DNA of 64,000 nt from DATFTE01 sp963802575 (GTDB lineage Bacteria > Acidobacteriota > Terriglobia > Terriglobales > Acidobacteriaceae), in NCBI GenBank assembly GCA_963802575.1, contig CAWDJF010000007.1, positions 248,001-312,000 on the forward strand, written 5' to 3'. Shown here piece by piece: positions 17,000 through 24,384 of this stretch (its first letter is position 1; the number at the start of each line of letters is the position of its first letter). A program made the position numbers and the translations under genes. The notes beneath the pieces were generated by a model that was not told the DNA's origin, made no database searches, and saw nothing but the letters and a program-made list of their open reading frames with translations.

Positions 17000-18628
17000 A
17001 TGACTTTTAGTTCGCGATGGATCACAGTTGGAGGCTCGTTTTTGCTGCTCGTTTTTAGCAGCGTTCTGTTCGGCGCCGCGTCCGGTAAAGAAGTAGTGGT
17101 GCAGCCGGGCGATGACGTTCAGTCTCTGGTGAACAGCAATCCGGCGGGTACGACATTTCACTTCAAAGCGGGCTTGTATCGCGGCGTTTCCATTACCCCC
17201 AAAGACCGCGACGTGTTTCAGGGTGACACCGGAGCGATCCTAAACGGATCGCAGGTTCTCAAGTTTCAGCGGCGCGGGCAGTACTGGGTTGCGTCCGGCC
17301 AGACGAATCCCGACCAGGAAGCGATCATGCGTCAGGGGTTGCCGGTGCAAGTGCCCGGTGGCGGTCCCGGTGGGCAAGGGGGACAAGGCGGTCCGCGCGG
17401 CCAGAGCCAAGGACAGGGTGGAGGTCGCGGAGGCTTCGGTGGCCGTGGGCCATTCGGCTTTCCGGCCGGCGGCGGAGGCCAACGTCGTCAAGGTGGCGGC
17501 GGAGGTGGCAACCAGGGTGGCGCGCAGAAGGAGTATCGCGGCCGCTGCCAGCCGGAATATCCTCTCTGCATTTTTCCTGAAGATGTCTTCGTCGATGACT
17601 TGCCGATCGTGCGAGTCCAGCATCAGGAAGAGCTCGGGCCGGGGCGGTGGTGGTCCGATTCAAGTGCCGGCGAAATCTATGTTGCCGACGATCCCACTGG
17701 AAAGAAGGTTGAACTCGGAGCCACTCGGAAGGCATTTTCAGGTGACTCGCGCGACGTTACGATTCGTGGACTGGTCATCGAGAAATACGCGCAGCCCGCG
17801 GGCGAAGCCGCCATCGATGGCAAGAACGCCGAGAACTGGGTAGTCGATCAGAACGAGATTCGCTGGAATCATGCTGTTGGAATTCGCGCCGGAAGTGGAT
17901 GGAAAATCCTCAACAACAAGACCCATCACAACGGCGATTGTGGCATGGGCGGCAGCGGGAAAGACATTCTGGTCGAAGGCAATGAGACCTACAACAACAA
18001 CTACGCGGGATACTGGCCGGGCTGGGAAGCGGGCGGCGCCAAGTTTGTTCTGACGGAAAATCTCGTCGTGCGGAATAACTTCTCGCACGACAACATCGGT
18101 CCTGGATTGTGGACCGACATTAATAACAAGAACGTTCTCTACGAGGGCAACCGGCTCACAAACAATACGGAAGGCATCTTCCACGAGATCAGTTTCAAGG
18201 CGGTCATTCGCAACAACAACATCTGGAACGACGGCAATAATACATACGGCCATCACGATGGAGATGCGGGCATCCTGGTGGCCGAATCCCGCGACGTGGA
18301 AGTTTACGGAAATACCGTGACCAACTGCCGGGCCGGCATTCTAGGACGCCAACTGAACCGCACGCAGGACGCGCAGATGTATCACATGTCGGAGCCGTAC
18401 GAGATTCACAATCTCTACGTGCATGACAACGTGGTGACGCAAGACCAAGGAATTGCGCTCGGCATTCTCAAGCCAGCACCTCACGTCAGCGATGACGTCT
18501 TCGGCAAGTGGAACAACCGGTTCGCGAATAACACGGTGAAGCTGGGCGATGCGAACGCCAAGGCTTTCCAGTGGAATAACGACCGCTACACGCAAAGTGA
18601 ATTCGAAAAAATAATGAAGGAGCGCTAG
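17000..18628 (+). CDS. Secreted right-handed parallel beta-helix protein with glycine-rich insertion
   Basis: A 542-residue protein with a signal peptide at residues 1-30. A DUF1565-like start (VVVQPGDDVQSLVNSNPAGTTFHFKAGLY) leads to beta-helix coils rich in Asn and His (VDQNEIRWNHAVGI, ILNNKTHHNGD, VEGNETYNNNYAG, VRNNFSHDNIG and others), as in pectate-lyase or alginate-epimerase folds. Residues about 115-185 are an extreme Gly/Gln/Arg run (GGQGGQGGPRGQSQGQGG and similar) splitting the first coils. No catalytic triad is obvious. In exopolysaccharide loci such proteins often cleave or epimerise the nascent polymer; that role here is inference. The ribosome site is weak. Confidence 0.7.
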   Translation: MTFSSRWITVGGSFLLLVFSSVLFGAASGKEVVVQPGDDVQSLVNSNPAGTTFHFKAGLYRGVSITPKDRDVFQGDTGAILNGSQVLKFQRRGQYWVASGQTNPDQEAIMRQGLPVQVPGGGPGGQGGQGGPRGQSQGQGGGRGGFGGRGPFGFPAGGGGQRRQGGGGGGNQGGAQKEYRGRCQPEYPLCIFPEDVFVDDLPIVRVQHQEELGPGRWWSDSSAGEIYVADDPTGKKVELGATRKAFSGDSRDVTIRGLVIEKYAQPAGEAAIDGKNAENWVVDQNEIRWNHAVGIRAGSGWKILNNKTHHNGDCGMGGSGKDILVEGNETYNNNYAGYWPGWEAGGAKFVLTENLVVRNNFSHDNIGPGLWTDINNKNVLYEGNRLTNNTEGIFHEISFKAVIRNNNIWNDGNNTYGHHDGDAGILVAESRDVEVYGNTVTNCRAGILGRQLNRTQDAQMYHMSEPYEIHNLYVHDNVVTQDQGIALGILKPAPHVSDDVFGKWNNRFANNTVKLGDANAKAFQWNNDRYTQSEFEKIMKER

Positions 18629-18664
18629 AGCCCCGGACCCCCCGTTTGTCGTTCTAGAACTCCT

Positions 18665-19477
18665 ATGCCACAACAAAGAGTAGTTGTCACAACAAGTTGG
18701 GATGACGGCGACCGTGCCGATTTAAAGCTTGCCGACCTGCTGCATTTACGCGGCGTGCCGGGAACTTTATACGTCCCTGTGAAGCCCTACCTTGGTCGTC
18801 CCGCTCTGAGCCGGAACGAGCTGCGTATGCTATCGGACGCAGGTTTCGAGATCGGCGCTCATGGTGTGGATCACGAGCATATGCCCAGCCTGTCTCGGGA
18901 ACAGACTCTAACCGTGGTGCGCGAGTGCAAGAACCAGCTCGAGTCCATGGTGGGACAACCAGTCCGCATGTTCTGCTATCCCGGCGGGCACTTCACCCCC
19001 ACCACGGTGCGTTGTCTTGCCGACACCGGATATTTCGGCGCCCGCACAACACGCATGCTTGCGACTCGCTCCAGCTTCGATCGATTTCAGATGCCGACCA
19101 CGGTTCAGGCGTATCCGCACAGTGGGTTCACCTATCTGAAGAACACGGTCAAGGCGAAACGCCCGGCGCGTCTGTACAATTACGCGATTGGCGGACGCTC
19201 CGGCTGGGTGGAACTGGGCAAGCGCCTTTTCGACCGCGTGCTTCGCGAAGGCGGAGTTTGGCATCTGTATGGTCACTCCTGGGAACTGGAAGATCACCGC
19301 CTGTGGGATGGTCTATCAGAACTGATGGATTACGTCAGCGGGCGCGAGGGGGTTCTTTATCTTACCAATGGCGATGCGTTAGCCATGCTTCAGCCCGGCA
19401 TCGATGCGATTCGAGAGAGAATGCAGTCCCGTGAAAATACTCCTAGTTCACAACAAGTACCAACAGCCGGGAGGTGA
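18665..19477 (+). CDS. Polysaccharide deacetylase (NodB/CE4-type)
   Basis: A 270-residue enzyme with the NodB fold. Motif 1 is TTSWDDGD (metal ligand and base among Asp13/Asp14). Motif 2 is GAHGVDHEHM with metal-binding His66 and His70. Motif 3 is RMFCYPGGHF. A late histidine lies in HLYGHSWEL. No signal peptide is visible, so it probably acts on lipid-linked or nucleotide-linked sugars in the cytoplasm or is exported another way. It would remove N- or O-acetyl groups from polymer building blocks. Its end overlaps the start of the glycosyltransferase gene by 47 bases, pointing to translational coupling. Confidence 0.8.
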   Translation: MPQQRVVVTTSWDDGDRADLKLADLLHLRGVPGTLYVPVKPYLGRPALSRNELRMLSDAGFEIGAHGVDHEHMPSLSREQTLTVVRECKNQLESMVGQPVRMFCYPGGHFTPTTVRCLADTGYFGARTTRMLATRSSFDRFQMPTTVQAYPHSGFTYLKNTVKAKRPARLYNYAIGGRSGWVELGKRLFDRVLREGGVWHLYGHSWELEDHRLWDGLSELMDYVSGREGVLYLTNGDALAMLQPGIDAIRERMQSRENTPSSQQVPTAGR

Positions 19478-20624
19478 AGACGTCGTTTTCGAGCAGGAGC
19501 GCAAACTTCTCGAAAGCGCGGGACACGAGGTGGCGGCTTATTGCCGCACCAACGACGAGATTAAGAATTACTCGGGATTCAAGCGGCTGACGCTGATCAA
19601 GAATACGATCTCTTCTGACGACAGCCGGCGCCAGGTTCTGGAGGTGTTGCAGCGGGAAGAACCGGAGCTGGTTCACATCCACAACACCTTCATGATGATC
19701 TCGCCGAGCATTTATTCGGCGTGCCGCGAAGCTGGGGTTCCCGTTGTACAGACGTTACACAACTACCGGCTGCTTTGTCCGGCGGCAAATTTCTTCCGTG
19801 ACGGACACGTTTGCGAAGAGTGTGAAGAACACGGCGTTTGGCGCGGGGTTCGATACGGGTGTTACCGCGGATCGCGCGTGGCTACCGCAACCGTGGCGGC
19901 GATGCTGACCGTACACCGGCAACAGCATACGTATACCAAATCGATCGACCGCTTTATCGCTCTCAGTAACTTTGCCCGCAGCAAGTTCATCGCAGGCGGG
20001 TTGCCGGGAGAGCGGATTAAAGTCAAACCGAATTTCGTCGATCCTGATCCGGGCGAGCGCACGCAAGGCGGTGGTTACGCGGTGTTCGTCGGACGTCTCT
20101 CGGAAGAAAAGGGTCTCGAGACGCTGGTCACCGCGTGGGCTCAGTTGCGAAATCGGGTTCCGCTGGTGATGGTGGGCGATGGTCCCGTGGGTCCGGGCCT
20201 TAGGAAGCTGGCGCAGGAAAAAGGCATCACCAGCATTGATTTTCGCGGAAGATTGCCGCGGAACGAAGCGCAGGAAATTGTCAAGGGATCGAGTTTCATG
20301 ATCCTGCCCAGCGAGTGTTACGAGAATTTCCCCATGGGCATGGTGGAAGCCTTCGCCTGCGGCGTTCCGGTGATTGCTTCCCGGTTGGGCGCGTTGCACG
20401 AGTTGGTCGACGACGGACGTACAGGATTGCACTTCACTCCCGGATCCCCCCAGGAGCTTGCGGAAAAGGTAGAGTGGGCTTGGTCGCATCCCGAGCGCTT
20501 GCGTGAGATGGGAAAAGAAGCACGACGGGAATTTGAGAATCGATACACCGCTGAGAAAAATTACGCGATGCTGATGAACATCTACAAAAGCGTGATTGCT
20601 CAACCGCAAGAGGTGACGGCATGA
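19431..20624 (+). CDS. Glycosyltransferase family 4
   Basis: A 397-residue GT-B glycosyltransferase. The N-terminal lobe begins KILLVHNKYQQPGGEDVVFEQE, a common GT4 opening. The C-terminal lobe carries GGYAVFVGRLSEEKGLETL, VMVGDGP, IDFRGRLP and the donor-binding LPSECYENFPMGMVEAFACG (EX7E-type). GTG 19431 was chosen because it places the first beta strand at residue 2; an ATG at 19404 in the same frame adds nine unrelated residues. A Cys-rich insert (CEECEEH) around residue 128 is seen in many relatives. It adds one sugar to the lipid-linked repeat unit; the donor is unknown. Confidence 0.88.
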   Translation: MKILLVHNKYQQPGGEDVVFEQERKLLESAGHEVAAYCRTNDEIKNYSGFKRLTLIKNTISSDDSRRQVLEVLQREEPELVHIHNTFMMISPSIYSACREAGVPVVQTLHNYRLLCPAANFFRDGHVCEECEEHGVWRGVRYGCYRGSRVATATVAAMLTVHRQQHTYTKSIDRFIALSNFARSKFIAGGLPGERIKVKPNFVDPDPGERTQGGGYAVFVGRLSEEKGLETLVTAWAQLRNRVPLVMVGDGPVGPGLRKLAQEKGITSIDFRGRLPRNEAQEIVKGSSFMILPSECYENFPMGMVEAFACGVPVIASRLGALHELVDDGRTGLHFTPGSPQELAEKVEWAWSHPERLREMGKEARREFENRYTAEKNYAMLMNIYKSVIAQPQEVTA

Positions 20625-21406
20625 GCACGCTGGCAGTGAATCCGGTAGCGTCGTTCAAGTTGCTGGGCGTGCGCGTGCATGCGGTGCAGATTCCCGACGC
20701 CGTGGCCGAGATGGAGCGCTGGATCGAAGAAAAGCAAGGCTGCCACTACGTCGCTGTCACCGGGATGCACGGCGTGATGGAAGCGCAACAGGATTCCCGC
20801 TTCAAACAGATTCTGAATACGGCGGATCTGGTAGTGAGCGATGGCATGCCTTTAGTCTGGGCCGGACGCCAGCGTGGATACGACTCAATGAAGCGGCGGG
20901 TGTACGGTCCGGAATTGATGATGGCATTTTGCGAAGAAACCGCCGGCAAAGGATATCGGCACTATTTTTACGGCGGAGCCGAAGGCGTTCCCGACCACCT
21001 TGCCGAGACATTGAGCAATCGCTTCCCGGGATTTCAGGTAGCTGGGTGCTATTCCCCGCCCTTCCGCGCACTGACCCCTGAGGAAGACCGGGATATTGTC
21101 GAGAAGATTAATAGCTCCCGAGCCGACATTCTTTGGGTTGGGCTCAGCACTCCCAAGCAAGAGAAGTGGATGTATGAGCATCGCGAGAAGCTGAACGTCC
21201 CCGTCCTGATGGGGGTGGGAGCGGCTTTTGACCTGAATACCGGGCGGTTAACCCAGGCTCCGGCGTGGATGCGGGAGCACGGAATGGAATGGTTTTTCCG
21301 TCTAGTGATGGAACCACGACGTTTATGGCGGCGATATTTGGTGCTGGGTCCGAAGTTCGCCTGGAACGTTTCGCTTGAGATGCTGAAACTCAAGCAGTAT
21401 CAATAA
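20621..21406 (+). CDS. WecG/TagA/CpsF-family glycosyltransferase (GT26)
   Basis: A 261-residue transferase overlapping the previous gene by ATGA. Family blocks are GMHGVMEAQQD, LNTADLVVSDGMPLVW, YFYGGAEGVPDHLA, WVGLSTPKQEKWMYEHR and VLMGVGAAFDLNTG. WecG, TagA and CpsF enzymes move ManNAc(A), ManNAc or related sugars to a lipid-linked acceptor as an early step, so this enzyme probably adds the second sugar. The C-terminal basic-aromatic helix (MEWFFRLVMEPRRLWRRYL) is the expected membrane-binding segment. Confidence 0.88.
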   Translation: MSTLAVNPVASFKLLGVRVHAVQIPDAVAEMERWIEEKQGCHYVAVTGMHGVMEAQQDSRFKQILNTADLVVSDGMPLVWAGRQRGYDSMKRRVYGPELMMAFCEETAGKGYRHYFYGGAEGVPDHLAETLSNRFPGFQVAGCYSPPFRALTPEEDRDIVEKINSSRADILWVGLSTPKQEKWMYEHREKLNVPVLMGVGAAFDLNTGRLTQAPAWMREHGMEWFFRLVMEPRRLWRRYLVLGPKFAWNVSLEMLKLKQYQ

Positions 21407-21512
21407 CTTAGCGCAGTCCTTCAAAAACTCCTCCAAATGCAGTTGATTCCCGTTTTGGACAGTAAAGTGCACAGTTTGAAAATCTGGTAAGAACATCTTT
21501 CGGGGAAACTCA

Positions 21513-22508
21513 ATGAAAACACAGAAGCGAGTCCTGGTTACGGGTGCAGGTGGGTTCATCGGACATCATCTGGTCAAGCGTCTCAAGGGCGATGGCCATT
21601 GGGTACGCGGGGTCGATATCAAGGAACCGCAGTATGAACCGAGCGCGGGCGACGAGTTCGACGTTCTCGACCTGCGGAGATCCGACGCTTGCCTGATGGC
21701 AACGCGCGGGGGTATCGACGAGGTATACAACTTGGCTGCCGACATGGGCGGCATCGGCTATATCACCGCCTCGCACGCCGACATTTCCCGCAACAATATT
21801 CTGATCAACGCGCAAATGCTCGACGCCAGCAAGCAGAACAGCGTAGGCCGCTTCCTGTTCTCGTCCTCGGCATGCGTTTATGCACAGGGCAAGCAGAAAA
21901 ATCCCGACGTCACACCATTGCGTGAAGAAGACGCGTATCCTGCGGATCCCGAGCCTGGTTATGGCTGGGAGAAGCTGTTCGCCGAAGAGCTCTGCCGTTA
22001 CTACTATCAGGACTTCAAATTCCCGACCCGCATCGTGCGTTTCCACAATGTGTACGGTCCTTTGGGAACCTACGACGGCGGCAAAGAGAAGGCGCCGGCG
22101 GCGATCTCTCGCAAGGTCGCACTGGTTGAAGACGGCGGCACGATTGAAGTCTGGGGCGACGGCGAGCAAACACGTACATTCATGTATGTCGATGATTGCT
22201 GCGAAGGCCTGGTGCGCCTGATGGCTTCCGACTACACGGAGCCGTTGAACCTGGGCACCGACGAACTGATTACGATCAATGGCCTCGTCGACATGGTGGC
22301 AGGGATCGCCGGCAAACGCGTGGTCAAAGCGCACAACCTGAGCGGACCGCAAGGCGTGCGCGGACGCAACAGCGACAACACTCGCCTGAATAAAGTATTG
22401 GGTTGGGAACCGTCGATCAAACTGCAAGAAGGATTGAAGATCACCTACGAGTGGATCGCCAACGAGCTGGGTGTATCACGCAAGCCTGTATCGGTTGCCG
22501 CTGACTGA
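21513..22508 (+). CDS. NAD-dependent epimerase, GDP-mannose 3,5-epimerase-like
   Basis: A 331-residue short-chain dehydrogenase-type epimerase. NAD motif GAGGFIG is at residues 11-17. The signature AADMGGIGYITAS, the SSSACVYAQ block with Cys121, and Tyr150/Lys154 in YGWEK match GDP-mannose 3,5-epimerase, where that Cys and a Lys catalyse epimerisation. The pairing motif RFHNVYGPLGTYDGGKEKAPAA and RTFMYVDD also fit. The expected product is GDP-L-galactose (or GDP-L-gulose). The start follows GGGGAAAC; an upstream gap of 106 bases separates it from the WecG-type gene. Related epimerases of other specificity are the main alternative, but the MGG and Cys motifs favour this call. Confidence 0.82.
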   Translation: MKTQKRVLVTGAGGFIGHHLVKRLKGDGHWVRGVDIKEPQYEPSAGDEFDVLDLRRSDACLMATRGGIDEVYNLAADMGGIGYITASHADISRNNILINAQMLDASKQNSVGRFLFSSSACVYAQGKQKNPDVTPLREEDAYPADPEPGYGWEKLFAEELCRYYYQDFKFPTRIVRFHNVYGPLGTYDGGKEKAPAAISRKVALVEDGGTIEVWGDGEQTRTFMYVDDCCEGLVRLMASDYTEPLNLGTDELITINGLVDMVAGIAGKRVVKAHNLSGPQGVRGRNSDNTRLNKVLGWEPSIKLQEGLKITYEWIANELGVSRKPVSVAAD

Positions 22509-22563
22509 GCGAGAGTCAGCGTGCAACCCTGTGGATGAAGACAAAATTCACCCGGAGAAACCT

Positions 22564-22803
22564 GTGTTTACGACAATCTGGAATGCGTTAAAACGTTTTT
22601 GGGCAGGCTGGACGAAGGTTGCGCACATCATCGGCAACTTTCAGGCTCGCGTGCTGTTGACCATTATGTACGCGGTTCTGGTCCTGCCTTTTGGGTTGGC
22701 GGTGCGGTGGTTTGGCGATCCGCTGCGAATCAAGACACCACCTGACAAGTGGCTGGATCACGCCGAAGAGAAGATGGACATGGAGTGGGCACACCGGCAG
22801 TAG
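22564..22803 (+). CDS. Small single-span membrane protein of the SGNH/DUF5989/carbamoyltransferase module
   Basis: A 79-residue protein starting at GTG 22564 with GGAG six bases upstream; the frame is open further upstream but without a ribosome site. An N-terminal amphipathic, aromatic segment (FTTIWNALKRFWAGWTKVAH) precedes one span (LLTIMYAVLVLPFGLAVRWF) and a conserved-looking polar tail (GDPLRIKTPPDKWLDHAEEK). I do not recognise a named family, but similar short proteins accompany carbamoyltransferase and DUF5989 genes elsewhere. It sits between the epimerase and the second SGNH gene. Confidence 0.65.
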   Translation: MFTTIWNALKRFWAGWTKVAHIIGNFQARVLLTIMYAVLVLPFGLAVRWFGDPLRIKTPPDKWLDHAEEKMDMEWAHRQ

Positions 22804-22854
22804 CGTTGTACCGTTGCACTAGTCAACTCCCCCAGCCGAGGTTCCCGAGGGTTC

Positions 22855-24036
22855 ATGCCAGTCGTAAGTGACGATCGTAAGGAAATGCCAACTGCAGAAT
22901 CCGGGTCCTCGCGGACGCCAAGTTCGGTCACCAATTTTTTCGCGGTGATTGCGGTCACGGTGTTTCTTCTGATTGCGTTGGAACTGATTTCGTTCGTAGC
23001 CCTGCGAGCCTTACGGTCTTCGGTTTTTGAGGAGACCCCGGGGAAACGCATCCTGGCGGCTTATCAGGGTCAAAGTTGGGCGTCGGCGCTGGCTCGCGAG
23101 GAGAAGGCTTCCCGGCAGGTCTACGATTACAAGCCTTACATCGTTTGGCGCAGTCATCCGTTTCACGGCGAGACGTTGAACATCGATGAGAACGGAATGC
23201 GCCAAACGGACCATTCTCATTGCGATGCGAATCAGTTCACGATCTGGATGTTCGGGGGATCAACCATGCGAGGCAACGGTTCCCCGGACTGGGGGACGAT
23301 TCCTTCGCAACTGGCGGCGATCTTCGAGAAGTCCGGTCAACCGGCTTGCGTGCGCAACTTCGGCGAAGGCGCCTGGGTCAGCACGCAGGAAGTCACGCAG
23401 TTGATGCTGGCGTTGAAGAGCGAATCGCGCAAGCCGAACATGGTGATCTTTTACGATGGCGCGAACGACACGTACGTTCCTTACCAATCTGGTAAAGCCG
23501 ACGTGCACATGAACTACGACACCATCAGCAACCAGTTCGCGGGACAGCGAGCGCTGCGGGATGGCGGTTTCAGCTATCTGCTGCAGACCAATACCGTGCA
23601 ACTGATGTTTTCGCTGGTGGCAAAATCAGCGGCACACAAAGGGGACCGGCCGGTTCCGAATAGCAATCTTGAAGGGCTGGCGAAGGCGTCTGTGGATAAC
23701 TACTTCGCGAACATGGACACGGTGCAGGGTCTCGCCCATCAATACGGATTCGGTTACGCATTCTTCTGGCAGCCGGTCATCTATACCAGCCACAAGACGC
23801 TGGTGGGCGACGAGACGCAGATTCGGGAATCGAAGAAACTAGCGAATCTGGCGGCCTGGACACCTCAGGTGTATGCGCTGGTACACGGACAACAGAAACC
23901 GCATTTCTACGATCTGACAAACACTTTCGATCAGACGAATCAGACGCTGTTTCTGGACTGGTGCCACATCACCATGACGGGCAATGAGCTGATCGCTCAC
24001 AAGATGTTCGAGGCGATTCGACCGAACGGATCGTGA
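22855..24036 (+). CDS. SGNH-hydrolase-like membrane-anchored protein, second copy type
   Basis: A 393-residue protein with one N-terminal span at about residues 24-48 (FFAVIAVTVFLLIALELISFVAL) and an exported SGNH domain. Block I is WMFGGSTMRG with Ser136. Block III is FYDGANDTYVPY (GxND). Block V is LDWCHITMTGNELIA with Asp368 and His371. All catalytic elements are present. It is only distantly similar to the protein at 15640. Acyl-esterase or acyl-transferase activity on the exopolysaccharide is inferred. The DUF5989 copy 2 gene follows after about 88 bases. Confidence 0.78.
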   Translation: MPVVSDDRKEMPTAESGSSRTPSSVTNFFAVIAVTVFLLIALELISFVALRALRSSVFEETPGKRILAAYQGQSWASALAREEKASRQVYDYKPYIVWRSHPFHGETLNIDENGMRQTDHSHCDANQFTIWMFGGSTMRGNGSPDWGTIPSQLAAIFEKSGQPACVRNFGEGAWVSTQEVTQLMLALKSESRKPNMVIFYDGANDTYVPYQSGKADVHMNYDTISNQFAGQRALRDGGFSYLLQTNTVQLMFSLVAKSAAHKGDRPVPNSNLEGLAKASVDNYFANMDTVQGLAHQYGFGYAFFWQPVIYTSHKTLVGDETQIRESKKLANLAAWTPQVYALVHGQQKPHFYDLTNTFDQTNQTLFLDWCHITMTGNELIAHKMFEAIRPNGS

Positions 24037-24123
24037 CAGCCGTCACCAGCATCAAGGTGGCAAATCGTTGAATATGAGAATGGGGCCGATTGGCCCGATC
24101 TTGGTTCTGGAGGAAAGGCAAGT

Positions 24124-24303
24124 ATGGGCTTCCTACAAGTAGCGCAACGCCGCTTCGGTATTGCTGGAGAACTGATCTCATTTTTTGCTCGCAACAAACG
24201 CTGGTGGATGCTGCCGATGATTTTTGTGGTGCTGCTGCTGGGAGTGGTGTTGATTCTGGCGCAGAGTTCGGTGATCGCACCGTTCATTTACACCTTGTTC
24301 TAG
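24124..24303 (+). CDS. DUF5989 micro-protein, copy 2
   Basis: A 59-residue protein starting at ATG 24124 after GGAGGAAAGG. It is identical to copy 1 (15430-15609) except Ile4 to Leu and one Leu to Val in the span, although 27 of 59 codons differ. The final 30 bases including the stop are identical in the two copies. It lies between an SGNH gene and a carbamoyltransferase gene, the usual DUF5989 neighbourhood. The very strong protein conservation argues for a specific function, perhaps as a membrane partner of the modification enzymes. Confidence 0.88.
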   Translation: MGFLQVAQRRFGIAGELISFFARNKRWWMLPMIFVVLLLGVVLILAQSSVIAPFIYTLF

Positions 24304-24384
24304 AAGCAGGTTGGGCCAATCCGTGTGTTCCACGCCGGGCGCTGCTCGGGTGCAGGTGTGGGAGCCGACAAAAGGAACTGAACT

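Noticed and set aside
17340..17540. Tandem-repeat or CRISPR-like region
   Set aside because: It is irregular glycine-codon repetition inside the beta-helix gene, without constant repeats or spacers.
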